DNA of 64,000 bases from Acestrorhynchus altus (Eukaryota > Chordata > Actinopteri > Characiformes > Acestrorhynchidae), in the NCBI GenBank assembly GCA_034509495.1, contig CM067507.1, forward strand, positions 28,382,892-28,446,891. The letters run 5' to 3'. This document shows, one piece after another, positions 1 to 20,300 of this stretch. The position numbers were made by a program, and so were the translations under genes. Every line of letters begins with the position of its first letter. Positions within the stretch are counted from its first letter, which is position 1. The notes below the pieces were generated by a model. The model saw nothing but the letters and a program-made list of their open reading frames with translations. It was not told the origin of the DNA and did no database searches.

Positions 1-53
1 GTGAGTGAGTAAAACACAGCATAAGTGCAGTCAGAAGAGCACTGATCACTTAC

Positions 54-330
54 CCTGCTGGAATGGAGCTGAACAGGCAGTCGACTGGGGTTTCTGGATG
101 AGGGAGTGAACAGGTCTGAACTCACACTGTCTCCACTAAGTTTGAGGACAGTCGACTCGCGTTTCCAGCGCAGAGGAGAAGAGCAGGGCAGCAGCTCTGC
201 ACGACAGCCAGCAGCATGGTCTACGGAGACAACCCGCCACTGATCCTCTGGTGGGAGAGCAGGTCCTGTCCTGGTGTCTGAGCAGAGCAGTGGAGGATCT
301 GAAGCGGGTCGTTTCCAATAAGGAGGAGAA
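54..330 (-). other. Possible noncoding first exon of an unidentified leftward gene
   Basis: On the minus strand this GC-rich block ends at a consensus splice donor (CAGG|GTAAGT, with GT at 53-52). It is preceded at about 350-385 by a GC box and a CRE-like CGTCACGC. A short open frame begins at an ATG near 218 but stops within the block, so any coding exon would lie outside the window to the left. No protein family is recognised. It could equally be chance GC-rich sequence. Confidence 0.25.
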
Positions 331-400
331 GAGCGTGGGTGTCTGAACTGAGGGGCGGGACTCCTCCGTCACGCGCTCCTCTCTGCCTCCCCTCTGCTCA
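331..400 (-). promoter_or_regulatory. Possible GC-box/CRE promoter
   Basis: Contains GGGGCGGGA and CGTCACGC in a locally CpG-rich stretch, unlike the AT-rich DNA that follows. It is placed just upstream of the possible leftward first exon. There is no TATA box and no coding support. Confidence 0.2.
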
Positions 401-425
401 ACTACAGCTAAATAACACACTCATA

Positions 426-428
<3 letters not shown>

Positions 429-463
<35 letters not shown>
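429..463. repeat. (AC)n microsatellite
   Basis: Uninterrupted AC dinucleotide run. The open frames across it are repeat artefacts. Confidence 0.95.
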
Positions 464-466
<3 letters not shown>

Positions 467-546
467 CCTGCCCACCAGGCTACACAACAAGCATTCAGCC
501 TGTACACCAACTCACCTGCTCGGATGTTTAAACACTGTAAAAAAAA

Positions 547-548
<2 letters not shown>

Positions 549-608
<60 letters not shown>
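549..608. repeat. (TG)n microsatellite
   Basis: About 30 perfect TG units following a short A run. Long enough to be highly polymorphic. Confidence 0.95.
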
Positions 609-612
<4 letters not shown>

Positions 613-700
613 GTCAATATACATTCACGTACATTGACATTTCTAGCCTATTTTTCTGATCAGTTGATCAGTGTGAATTATAGCTCATGAAAACAAGAAT

Positions 701-723
701 CTCTCTCTCTCTCTCTCTCTCTC
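701..723. repeat. (CT)n microsatellite
   Basis: Short pure CT run. Confidence 0.9.
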
Positions 724-780
724 ATTTATTGTGACATCACATTACACATATGTAAAGTGTAAACATAAATAAAAATAAAC

Positions 781-786
<6 letters not shown>

Positions 787-824
<38 letters not shown>
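787..824. repeat. (AT)n microsatellite
   Basis: About 19 AT units, followed by a short GT run. Confidence 0.95.
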
Positions 825-830
<6 letters not shown>

Positions 831-841
831 GTGTGTGTACA

Positions 842-3800
842 TTAACTTACAATATGCATTCACAATTAAATTTCACAAAGTATAAAGCTTAAAGTTAACA
901 CATGAGAAAGCACTATTTTCATACTAATTTAATCATTTTTTTTCATTAGTGCATGACATTTTCACAAGTCCACCAATGTGACATTTGCATTTAAAATATC
1001 ACTAGAAATGTCATTTTTTTTAATCAACCTTTTTTGTTTTTTTTTATGATTAGATGTATGTCCCTGTTTACTGTTTGTTTCTGTCTATGTGCTGATTGTA
1101 GAAAAAATTACATGGATTATTTTTTGCTTTTTAATAGTGAGGTTCGTGCTCATCCCAACCATCTGGTGGCATAATAGAGAAAACAATTTGAATTCAGATT
1201 TTAACCGTATTAATACCAAGACTGATATTTTAATCTGATTGACATGTGCAAGTCAAGACCATCAAATTTTACTGGGAATTTCTTTGATGGTGTGGATTTG
1301 CTCTTTATGAAAACCTGTTTCATATACTTTTGCAATCTGATATCTCATAGGGTGAAAGAAAGCTCAATCCTTTAAGCTAAAAACCTGATTGTTTTACAGA
1401 CAAGTCTGTTTATTATATCAGTTTCCTGCAAAAATGCATTTAGTAAGTTTCTCTGGAACAGAGTCTTTCACATTACTGAAAGATTTGCCAGCTCCATGCT
1501 CAGTATCAGTTTGTATAATCTACATATGAAAGCATTGCCAGGACTCTGGACCAGAGGATGTGTTTGCTTGAATGATGTAGAATAAAGTCTTTGCTTGAAT
1601 GATAAATTTTACTTGACACTTACATAAAGTCAGTGCTGGCCCTAAATGTTCATTTTCACCAGTCAAGTCCTTACATGTCCCAACATCTAGTGTAAAGCCT
1701 TCCCTGAAAAAAGAGGCTGTTACTGCAGCAAGAGAGACAAACCCTCTATTAATATCCTTCAGAACAGACTTCAGAAGATCAGCAGGTGTTTCCAGACAGT
1801 GGGATGTACAGCATATGTTCCTTGCTGTTGGAATGCCATTCGGAACTAGCTCTGAAGACTTTATTCCGTCCTCTCATACTTTCCAGTCTTCAAAAGCAGT
1901 GATCACATCATTTCCAGACACATGCCACTGCTGGTCTGTTCTGCATTGAAACGTGCTCACATTTTGACCTACTGTGTCAGGTCTGAGGATCTCACCAGCA
2001 TCTCACGGGTGCTCGTTATCAACTGCCAAAACAGGCTCGGAATCATATCATTCATGATTTATTAGGACAGACCTGTCAACAGTTCCAGTGCCCTTCAACA
2101 AGTAATGCTATATCTGAGAGCTGAACAAGACTATTGGGATGCTTGAATCCTGATATTGGTTTTCCATTCTCTTGTATTACGACTGAAGTAAACATGCTGA
2201 AGGAATATCTGACCTTTGACAACCCCCAAATGAGAGCTGTGTTCCTGAAAATTCTGAAGAGGGAAAAGAGTGAAAGTCAAGCACTTACTGCCACCATGGA
2301 GAGAGTTTGTTCTGTGCTTGTATTAGATGTAGCCTACATCTGCTCATTTATACCCAGTACAGTCTCGTCATCACCATGACAACACCAATAGGATGAAACA
2401 AGTTGGCAAAGGAACGATGGCATGTCTTAATGTTTCATGCATGGATACAAATGCTTGCTTGAATCTCTCATGGAGTTGGCCTTTTGAGAGAAAAGCACCA
2501 AAGGTTGTTTTCAAAGGTTTTTTTTTTTACCTTTTCTGTCTTGTTAGGTTGTGATCTTCCAAAGCACAGCCTGGTGCAAGGTCAATGTACAATTATTTCC
2601 CTCCACATTGTGTGCACATAATGGGTAAGAGATATAATAAAACATTCCGTAAGCACTACAAATGCAGAACCTCCTTCACAGAACCCACTGAACGAGAATG
2701 ACTGTGGTCTAAAAGGTTTTCTCCTCTTCCTCTCTTCACGTAACATAAATCAAGTGGATTTAATGGATTCAGTGCCACATAGATTCAATACCATAAACAA
2801 AAGCGTCTTTGGCATCTTGTTTTCATGCTGCTGGATGTTTTAGAATGAATGTTTGAATAACTGCACTGGAAGGATATTGTTAGTCATAGTCCAGAGTGCT
2901 GTGTGTTGTGGGGGTGTGCTCACCATGAAATGTGTATTTTTAGCACATTCCTGGGGTATTACACAGCCCTTCATCACAGAGAGGGCTGGGGTGTGTCGGA
3001 GGACCAAGCACTCATTCATTAGCAGTGGGTGTGTGCGTGACTGTGTAAGGCTCATGGGCTTTCACCACCTTGACTGAGTAGATGTGAGCACTCCACTCTT
3101 GCAGTCTTCCCTTAACAGCTGTAATGTACTTATCCTGGGCTTTCCCAGAATGCCAGTGATTTAGACCCAATGAAGCATAGTGATGTGCAAAGTAAATTCA
3201 CAAGGAATGCAGTCTAATCTCATGAGACTATGTGATAGAGTTGCTCTATAAAAGTCTCTTTTATATCAGGCAGGAGATATCAGTGGGCATACACAGGGCA
3301 TACATACTACTTAACTCCATTAAAAAGCAAGTTCTGTTGTGTAACACTCATATCTGTTCAGTTATGGCCTTATTTTCCTATTTCCTAAATTTTAGTCATA
3401 GATCCCATTTGCTCTCATGGAAATAAAAGGGATTTCAGAGCCCATGCTGGCAAAGTTAAGCAGTTTTGCCATCTAGTGGGCATTTATTTGCATTGCAAAA
3501 AGAAAATGTAGGTTAGGACTTATCTGGCTAAACTGAGAAATCCTACTCTGTGACCTGGCTGTTGTTAATTTCCCAAACATATATTAAATTAAATGTAATT
3601 CTATTTTTGAATGAAAAACAAAACTAAAACTAAAACAAACAAACAAATGTATTTGTTCTTAAAGGACCCTTTTAAAAATGGATTTATACAGCACCAAAAA
3701 GTGCTATATTTTTTCCCTATATTAACACCTTTCGATGAGTGTATATTAATTACTGCTTCATATATCAATATTTATTTCTACATTGTGATATAGACAGAGA

Positions 3801-4764
3801 GGGATATGGGCTAAAGTGATATTGTTTATATTGAGTTTATTAGATCACCATTGACTATTCACCATTTTTTCTCCCTAGTGTAGTGTTGTTTATTTGTTTA
3901 TTTCTAAATGAATCTGTATAGCAGTAAAGGGTTCTGCTTGATCTTTATTACTATATACATCATTTTCATAAGAGTGTACATTTGAGTGAGAGTACACTTC
4001 TTTCCTAAATTATTATCTTCACCATCTATCCTTGCTGTACTTGTATTGGTGCTGCTGCTGGAACCTTATTTCCCTGAGGGAACCCTCCTAAGGGATCATC
4101 TAATCTAATCTCATTTGACATATACTGAAATCAGGGGTATTGTAGTTTTTAGGTTATATTTGTTCATTTTATTTTTCTTTATATATTCATGAGAAATAAA
4201 ATGAGTAAAGTTTTTAGTTTTATGATGAAAGACTTTTATGAACAGCTGGGTCACCATAGTTTTAAACTGCACCCTGTTCTTTTATTTTGTCCCAGTAGTT
4301 GGTTGCATTTATTAGGTTGGTGTGATCAAGCTTGCAAAGCAACCTCAGTTGTCAGGGAATCGCCATCTGCTGGCAACTTGTGGTTTTGCACCAGAATGAC
4401 TCAAATTGGAATTCAGGACTTTATGGGTTCTATGTTGGCCCCATATATGGATACCAACAAGGGTTAAATGTGGACTCTGGAAGGTACAATGCACATAGGG
4501 TCTAAATGGGACCCATGTGAGATTAAGGTGGGCTGTAATGGTTTGGCCCATTCAGTTCGATAACCCACTCAGAACCCATACCCACCTGGAACCCACTGTT
4601 GGATTGGAAAGTATCTTCACAAATAATCATATGTTGATGGCAGGGTCCAAACTAGCAAACATTATATTTGCATTTTATATGTAAATATTTTGTTTACTGC
4701 TAGTTTTTGTCTTGGATCAAGCATTACTTAAGTAAAATTTCTGAAAAGTTCTGAAAAGATACTC
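842..4764. other. Gene-free AT-rich stretch
   Basis: No open frame here exceeds 92 codons, and none resembles a known family or sits between good splice sites. The part from 1640 to 2400 has more balanced composition and could be an old repeat or the 3' UTR of an unseen gene, but nothing in it identifies it. Confidence 0.6.
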
Positions 4765-5509
4765 TACACTGATCAGCCATAGCACTGATGTCTCCTCCTT
4801 GTTTCTACACTTATTGTCCATTTTATCAGCTCCATTTACCATCAAATAGCACTTTGTAATTCTATAATTACTGACTGTAGTCCATCTGTTTCCCTCAATT
4901 CTTCGTTAAACTCCTTTCACCCTGATCTTCAATGGTCAGGACCCCACAGGACCACCACAGAGCAGGTATTATGTGGGTGGTGGGTCATTCTCAGCACTGC
5001 AGTGACACTGACATGGTGGTGATGTGTTAGTGTTTGTTGTACTGGTATACTGGTTTGAGTGGATTAGACACAGCAGTGCTGCTAGAGTGTTTAAACATTC
5101 TGTCCACTCACTGTGTACTTTATTAGACAATCCTACCTAATTGGTCCACCTGTTGATGCTCTGTTTTGTTGGTCATTGTCTAGTCCTTCATCATTGGGTA
5201 TATCTAGTTGGTGGACTATGTTCAGTCCAGAAGTGACACTGAGGGGTTTTAAAACACTGCTATGTCTGATCCACTCGTATCCAATCATTCACTAAAGTGG
5301 TGAGAATGACGCACCAACCAAATAATACCTGCTATGGGGTGGTCTTGTGGGGTCCTGTATTGAAGATCAGGGTAAAAGGAGGCTAACAAAGTCAGCAGAG
5401 AAACAGATGGACTACAGTCAGTAACTATAGATCTACAAAGTGCTGCTATATGGTAAGAGGAGCTGATACAATGGTCAGTATACAAACAAAAAGATGGCTC
5501 ATTGGTGTA
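4765..5509. mobile_element. Long-inverted-repeat (fold-back) nonautonomous DNA element
   Basis: The left arm starts TACACTGATCAGCCAT and the right arm ends with a decayed inverted counterpart (GGCTCATTGGTGTA). Inside, arm segments pair over most of their length: the 'ACTGACTGTAGTCCATCTGT' block near 4869 is matched in reverse near 5405-5425, and 'GACCCCACAGGACCACC' near 4939 is matched near 5338-5355. There is no transposase. I recall this architecture as common in characin and catfish genomes. The central part of this copy is shortened and diverged. Confidence 0.75.
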
Positions 5510-5582
5510 TACTCTGCGTTTAATGTTCTGTATAATCCTTTATGATATGGACTGAATCACAGAACATATTTACCAACATACG

Positions 5583-5923
5583 CCAAATGTAGCGTTCTTC
5601 AAGGGTCCGTCAGAGCAGAAAAGAGTTCTCGAAACTTTCGCATGGTTAACATGTTCTTTACATCATGAAAGGGTCTTCAGATTAATGGAGAATGGGCTGT
5701 AGAGGGTTCCATAAAGAATCTCTTTAAAAAGGGTTCTGTATAGTACCAGAAATTCTATTCTATATGTACATTCTGTTCTATATGTACATTCTCCAACAGG
5801 TTCAGTAACCCTTTCACTATGCAACGAATGCTTTCATTATACAAAGGGTTGTATGAGTGTTCGTGGTTCTAGGTAGAACCATTTTCTTTACTGAAGAAGC
5901 CTCATTTTTGAGTGTGTAGAGAG
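5583..5923. mobile_element. Miniature inverted-repeat-like element (GGTTCT type)
   Basis: Rich in AAGGGTTCT/AGAACC motifs on both strands and ending in CATTTTTGAGTGT, the usual end of a teleost MITE-like repeat. Related pieces occur at 13030-13180 and 30895-31022. Boundaries are approximate. Confidence 0.45.
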
Positions 5924-5976
5924 TATGACTGAACAATATATAAATCTAGAACAGCCAAATTAATTAGATTGTAATT

Positions 5977-6350
5977 GCGGCACGGTGGCGCGGTGGCGCA
6001 GTGGGTAGCGCTGTTGCCTCACAGCAAGAAGGACCTGGGTTCGATCCCTGGGTGGGGTGACCTGGGGAGTTTCTGTGTGGAGTTTGCATGTTCTCCCCGT
6101 GTTCGCGTGGGTTTCCTCCGGGTACTCCGGTTTCCCCCACAGTCCAAAGACATGCATGATAGGTGAATTGGTGACTCTAAAGTGGCCCTTAGTGTGTGGA
6201 TGTGTGTGAGTGTGCGCCCTACGATGGATTAGCGCCCTGTCTAGGGTTGTTTCCCGCCCTTGCGCTCAGAGTTGCCGGCTGGGCACCGGCTCACCCGTGA
6301 CCCTATTCAGGAATAAGCGGTTTGGAAAATGAATGAATGAATGAATGAAA
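5977..6350 (+). mobile_element. DANA/Mermaid-type tRNA-derived SINE
   Basis: The 5' head carries pol III box A-like (GTGGCGCAGTGGGTAGCGC) and box B-like (GGTTCGATCCC) sequences. It is followed by the conserved body with 'GTTTGCATGTTCTCCCCGTG' and 'CCCACAGTCCAAAGACATGC', and a 3' tail of (ATGA)n. The boxes are nearly intact and the tail is short and clean, suggesting a fairly young insertion. It is tRNA-derived but not a functional tRNA gene. Confidence 0.9.
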
Positions 6351-7054
6351 GGAGTTTTAATTGGACAGAGAAAAGCAGCTAGATGTTACTGATTTTGCAA
6401 TTGCCAAGGACTTATTCTGTTATTATATTAGCCAAGGAGAGGCATTGAGGTCACAGCAAGCAACAAATGTATGATTTAGTCTTTATAGAGAGCTTTAAAA
6501 AATACTGAAGTATACAATACCTCATGAAGGTCTTGCAGTAGAATAGACACCAAAATAAATTGCATTTTTGCTCTAGAGGTTTATATCACTGCACACAATA
6601 ATGGTGTGAATACGAACTTTTGGCATGGCACAGCAGACAGCTCAGCCTGTTGGAATGTTTCTGCAGATGGGGCTCAGTTGGAGAGAGTGAGAATAAAAAG
6701 ATGTGCTGTGTCCTCAAGGACGAGCATGGGACAGACATACACGTCTCTCAGAGTCATGCTTTTCACCAGCCTGAAAGAGCTGTAATGAGAACAGGGATGA
6801 AAAGGACATTGTTCTCAACAAGGTTATGAGGGCAACATAGCACCTACACCTACAGAAATGGCTTATAAATCTGAGAGTTCTGCTCAGAACTCTCCTTGAC
6901 TGTGTGTAGAGAAGCACTGTTTGTTTCAGGAAAAAAACCCACACCCGCTGAACATTCTCTCAAAACATGTTAGCAGTATTCTCAGACAGTATGAAACTGT
7001 GCATCCAAACTGTGAATCCAAACAAACGAATCAAGGACGTAGACCGAAAAAGCA
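6351..7054. other. Gene-free spacer
   Basis: AT-rich sequence between the SINE and the 3' end of the spmip4-like gene. No supported coding region, RNA gene or recognisable repeat. Confidence 0.5.
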
Positions 7055-7060
7055 TTTATT
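7055..7060 (-). terminator. spmip4: Polyadenylation signal of the spmip4-like gene
   Basis: TTTATT on the plus strand reads AATAAA on the minus strand, about 25 bases past the stop codon at 7085. This implies a very short 3' UTR, common in testis-expressed genes. Confidence 0.7.
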
Positions 7061-7084
7061 CTGGCTTTTAGTCCATGCCAGTTT

Positions 7085-15206
<8,122 letters not shown>

Positions 15207-15263
15207 CTTCCTACTGGTGCTGTAATTTTTCTGAGGAATCCTTAAGCTTGTTCTGAAACAGAA
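15207..15263 (-). other. spmip4: spmip4 5' UTR part of exon 2
   Basis: Follows acceptor TTTGTTTCCAG (AG at 15265-15264). A second AG 11 bases inside (exon start 15252) could be used instead; both give a noncoding leader. Confidence 0.55.
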
Positions 15264-16119
15264 CTGGAAACAAAAATGCAAACTAATCACGCACATCATA
15301 ATCACTGTTCAAAATTAGTTTGGGTGATTAAAAAAAGGTAGAATGTGTCCAGGACGAAATTAAATGTGAAACAAAGTTTTATTTCAGCTGTGTCTCTTAA
15401 AAACAGTTATGAGCTGTATGCAAAAATATTCACTTTCCACAACAAAACTCTTTCTGAGAAAAGACTTTTGGCACAATGTCAAATGACATCATACTCTCTA
15501 CATAGTGCTCAACCTAAAACATTGAAAAATTAGTTCGTATCAGACATGAGTTCATGTACCATTTGGTTGGAGGTGCTATTTCACAAACTACAAAGTGCAC
15601 TACGTAGTGGAGAAGGAATGATTTGAGAGCAAACACTGTGTATTGCTTGTTGGAAGAGAGAGAGGAGGAGTAATATGCATTTTCAGATTAAAATGTTAGA
15701 AGAGCTCATAAATACAATTTTTACAACTTAATTCGAAATCATCAGTAGGTAAGGTTGCCAATAATGCCTGGTGCACTGATTCCCAATAAACAGCTAACTG
15801 TTATTGCTGGAGCCTCTAAAAGAGTAGCTAAGTTCATGTCATAGTAGAGTCTCCTACAATCAGAACACTTTTAACTGCCTCCTGAGTGGGTGCTTCACTG
15901 AGCAGGGCAAACCTCTCCCATCATTTGCCCCACTGTGAGGGGTCTAAACCCAGAGTCAAAGGGGCTCTACCAGCTCTACACAATACAATCATATTATTTC
16001 ACCTATGTAAGGAAGTGAACAAGATTTAGAATAATTTAAAGTTGAATGGAACATTTTATTGCACTATGACTACTGCCACACAAGGGACATATAGCACTGT
16101 GTGCCTTTAAAGCTCTTAC

Positions 16120-16235
16120 CTTGGTAGACACCTTGGCTGGCTTCTTCTCTTGAGGTCAGTGTAAAGTCTCTAGTTTCAACAGAGGAGGGAGTCCAGTGAG
16201 TTGAGATCCTTCTAGGCCATGTCTCTTAACTCGCC
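16120..16235 (-). other. spmip4: spmip4 noncoding first exon (5' end approximate)
   Basis: Ends in a consensus donor (CCAAG|GTAAGAG). In the phase required by the next exon it contains TGA at 16158-16156, so it is untranslated. The transcription start is not visible as a TATA box; the 5' limit is a guess from composition. Confidence 0.45.
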
Positions 16236-16970
16236 TCCTAGGCCAGGTATTAGAGCTGGGGCAGGTAGGTGTTCAAGTTCAGGTCAATTAAAACATGTGA
16301 TAACTCCTATGTACGTCAGCATGGAACAAACTGCCTGTCTGTCTCTGGTCCCACAGGCTCCAATACCTCAGGCTGGTCTTGACGACAGTCCTACAAACAA
16401 GCAACAGGAAACCAAAGAGTGACACTTAATCCAGCCTGCACACTATCACTATGGAAGCACAGCTGCACAATCTTTGTATTGTCTTTAAAAGGATTTAGAA
16501 GAGATATCACAGGAAAATTAGCTCAGTGCTGCTGACAGTTCAACCTTAATACTATTGTAAAAATGTATAAACCACTGAGACTCCCTTTCTAATTAGTAAC
16601 ATAATGCAAAGTTTGTCTTTAAACAAATTGAGGAGCAGCCAGTTTCCTTTCTCAGCTTTTAATTATACACTAATGAGGACTGTGAAGTCTTAAAATGAAT
16701 GTAGTTATTAAAAGTAATGTAATAAATCAATAACACTCCAGAGGCAATCACAGCGGAGAATGCAAAGTGTGCTGTCAGTGAAGCCTTCTCTGCGCAATGG
16801 CTGCACAGCTCAGTGCATGCTGTGAATGGAGAAGCTGAAACCAGATATGGCTATCAGTAATCATCCAGACACTGGAAACAGAGTCGTGGGCCACTGAGGA
16901 CACCTCTCCAGTTACAAGTGTGCACGGAATGCCATGACCTATTAGACTGTGGCACACGAGACAAATACAG
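16236..16970. other. Intergenic spacer upstream of spmip4
   Basis: Moderately complex sequence with no supported gene. The part up to about 16430 is richer in GC and could hold the spmip4 promoter, but I could not find a clear X-box (RFX) or TATA element. Confidence 0.4.
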
Positions 16971-16971
16971 T

Positions 16972-17610
16972 CAGGTCCATAAGTATTTGTAAGTGTTTTT
17001 AATTTTATAAGCCCAACATTACCAACTTCTGAGTTTAGTCTTTGAGGTGCTTTACTAGGTCTTTCCGTAAATTCAATTTGCAAAGTAAGAAAATTCTTTA
17101 TTTTTTTGCCTTGAGAAGCTCTTGAATTGCACTTGCTGTATATTTTAGGTCTTTATCTATAATTGCTATGAAGATTCATCAGATTTGCAGCATTGCAGCA
17201 TCCTGCCTCTTCTCAATTTAATCTTGGTTTCATCTGTCAAAATATTCTTGGTCCAGAACTGATCAGGGTTTAAGGGGTATTTTCATTAGTCTAATCCAAC
17301 CTCACTGTCCCTGAGTGTTATCAGTGCTTTGCATTTTGACTTAAATCTTCTGCACTTACATAAGCACCTGTTGATTGTAGACTCTGGCAATGATGCACCT
17401 AACTCCTCAGGAGTGTTTTTGAACAGATTATATGTTTTGGGGTTTGAGGATTTTCTTCTTCAAAGAAAGAATCCTTTAGATGTTTTGGGATCTTCTAGGC
17501 CTTATGGTGTTGCTGAGCTCACCATTTATATAAGAACGAACCAGATTGTTTTTTATGCTACATTTCATGTTTCTACTGTCGGTTTTTCAGCCTAATGATG
17601 GTTTGCTTCA
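16972..17610 (-). mobile_element. Tc1-like transposon fossil (antisense)
   Basis: Begins with a terminus-like CAGTCAGGTCCATAAGTATTTG. It contains the antisense of Tc1 transposase text, such as 'TTTCATCTGTCAAAATATTC' (the WTDE-type region reversed). Many stops and no intact terminal repeat at the far end. Confidence 0.55.
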
Positions 17611-18419
17611 CTTGAATTTCAAACCATGTGCTGGATGTTCACATACTATTTTGTTTATATGTTACAGTTCACAAAAGCTCCCGCCAACTGCTTTCACTGT
17701 TTTGCTATAAGCACACAAATCAGATTTGGATGTATATAAAGAAGACACTACAACACAATCTGCTGGCTTTAACTAGAGGTGACATGTTCATTTTCAATTA
17801 TAACATTATTCTCACGATAATGGCGCTCCAAATTCTTCTCTCTTCTGTCTTATTCTGCCCTGTAACTGATACCAACAAACCTGCAACGTTGTTCTCCATG
17901 GTCCTGGTCCTGAATTTTTGTTTTTCCTTTACATTTACACATTTTAGTTTACATATCATCTTTGTGACGTTTTTACCCCTAAATAAAGCACCAGACTGTC
18001 ACTAGGATGGGGGCAGTACTTTAGTTAGATAATGTAACCGTACGATATTCTTGGCACTTTAAATTGCATTGCTCTGTACATTCCAGTTATTTTTCTCTTT
18101 CTCTTATTTATTTAAGCAAAACGTTTAGAACCAGGTAACTTTTGGAACGTAAGGACCATTTTGTCATTTTTAGGGTCATTTTCACTTTATTATTTTCTTT
18201 TTTACCACACTGTACAGTACCCTTCTGACAGTGTAGAACATTAGTTATTATTAAGTGCAAGCCTGAGACAATTGATTTCTGAACAAATTGTAACTGTAGC
18301 TTCTGCAAATCTTTAAGAAAACAGCATAGATTTTCATGCCTTTCCTATGTTTGTTTAGTACTAGACTCTTTGTTCCCTGTATTGGTGTTCCATCACAGCT
18401 GAACACAGGAGTCAATATT

Positions 18420-18830
18420 GCAGGATTGTCTTTGGTGTGGCACAACCAACTGCTTGCCAGGCAGTGACACCGGTCTTCGTAATGCTGTGGTAGGCGATTT
18501 ATTCAGCATTACAGCTTTAATTGGGATCCTCATGGGGCTTTGTCAAAAGGCTCTACAAACGCTGAGATTTATCACAGAGACCAAACTTCAGTTCAGAAGC
18601 CAATTACCCTGTTTTGCCTCAGTCAAGGAGTGGAGCTCAGCAGCACATTTGCTGCTGTTGTAATATGAATGTAATGCAGCCTGGAGTGATCCCTTTCCCC
18701 TGGCTGCTGGTTAAAACTTCTGTGGAGCGTGTTTCATTAGCCCAGTGGAGCCCAGCTAAGCTCCTGCAGGCCATCACATGTAACAATACTCTTTTGCATT
18801 ACTGACAACTTCAGGACTACAGCATGGAGT
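18420..18830. other. Complex intergenic block, possible conserved noncoding element
   Basis: Between the two divergent genes lies about 400 bases of balanced composition without repeats. It contains several ATTA/TAAT words and a CACATG E-box near 18775. The open frames (for example 18418-18663) lack splice sites and family resemblance. Regulatory function is an inference. Confidence 0.25.
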
Positions 18831-19199
18831 CTCATTAAGTTAATGAGGAGCATTTTAGGGGTCTAGTAACACAACGTTCCATACTTTCAACATCTTGGCT
18901 TAAGCACTAAGCATCAGACCTGTCTGTATGACATTCATGCAGTATTACAGTCTTAAAAAGGCAAGTGAAAGTTCCTAAATGGTTTGGGGTTTAGATGTAT
19001 GGTTCTAGAGGAAAAAAGTTACCTAGCACTTCACAAACTGAACCAAAAGAAGTTATTCATCCATGGTATCATCGTAAATAACCCTTTCTGGTACCAATGT
19101 TCATGCAATGATATAAGAGTTCAATTCACTGTATGTGACTCTGTCCTGATTCTGAGCAAACTGTTATCATAAACCTGTCGACTTCTCTCAACACTGATG

Positions 19200-20190
19200 A
19201 AAGGTGGATGGTGATTAAAACATTAAAATGCTGTCTGGGTCAGAACATTTCCTAGACTGTGATCTCTGCAGACTACAGAGGAGACGTCTGCTGCTGAAAC
19301 CAAAGCTGGAGAGTGTGGATGCAATCTGGACGACCCTCAGCAGAAAAGCTGCGCCTTCCAGAATAAAGTGAATATATTAAATCAGATTTCGAGCCAGCAT
19401 AGAATCAAATCCACTGAGAGCACAGAGGGAATGAAAGAACCTTTAGAAATACACAATGCTTTATTCAGGAGAAGTGTGGGTTTGTGAAGGTTTCTTTGAA
19501 AGGTGACAACTAAAGAGAGAGGATGCTGTTAAATCCAAGGCCAGTCAGATGCAATGAAGAGCACTGCTGATTGAAATATGCAGAGGTGGCGTTCAAATAT
19601 GACAGCATTTGCAATTGCATTTCAAAAGCAAATGCAGTCTTGGTAGGAGATCTGACTCTTTCATTTCCATCCTGTGTAAACTGCAACAGGTTAAATATAC
19701 AGTCAAGTTTAAACTAAAAACATACAAACTTTCCTTTATATTGATGAATGAACCCATAGAAAAACCCCAGAATGACTCGAAATGTGTGCATGAACTTACA
19801 CTAGAGGTCAAGCGTGTTTTTGAGGACAGTACTGTGAATACATTTGCCCATTCCTGATTTGTTACACTAATTGAATTCATACTCTCATAAAAAGTGTCTA
19901 CAGTTTAATAAAATATAGTTTCCTTTTTTATAATGTCCCTGCTTTTATCACACACAAAATCTTAGCATGTGTACTGTTTTTATTGTTCCCCGGATGATAG
20001 GATGGCGCTGTCTGGAGCCCTGTCCTGTATGTGTCATTCAGTTAAGTTGCAGTGCTCACCACAAAGCTCAGATGTGCAACACATGTGACTGATCTATGAG
20101 TTTCCTGAGACACTAAATTTGTACTGTAAAGGCTAGAAATATTAACACTTAACACAGGTTAAAATAAACACTGTCAAATGAGACAGTAAA
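19200..20190. other. Intergenic stretch without a gene
   Basis: Ordinary AT-rich DNA. The short antisense and sense frames near 19600-19880 overlap each other and match nothing recognised. Confidence 0.5.
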
Positions 20191-20300
20191 GACAACTGCA
20201 CCGACAAAAGCGGGGTAAACTCTTTTTCAAAAGAAGCAATGAATGGGCAGGTGTTCCCAAAAATGTTATACATATATATGTCACTAAAGACTTTAAGGCT
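20190..20300. mobile_element. 3' end of a nonautonomous element (family B)
   Basis: The phrase 'GCAATGAATGGGCAGGTGTTCCCA' parallels 'ACAATGAATGAGCAGGTGTCCCA' at the end of the copy at 29350-29815. Only the terminal portion is preserved. Confidence 0.45.

Noticed and set aside
2134..2379. 81-codon open frame as a gene
   Set aside because: No family resemblance, no splice context and no poly(A) signal. It may be part of an old repeat.
5977..6060. A tRNA gene
   Set aside because: The A and B boxes belong to the head of a DANA-type SINE. The cloverleaf stems do not close, and the SINE body and ATGA tail follow.
15207..15305. Upstream starts for spmip4 (ATGs at 15305-15297)
   Set aside because: They lie upstream of the splice acceptor at 15264, in intron sequence. 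The protein region they would add does not resemble the family.
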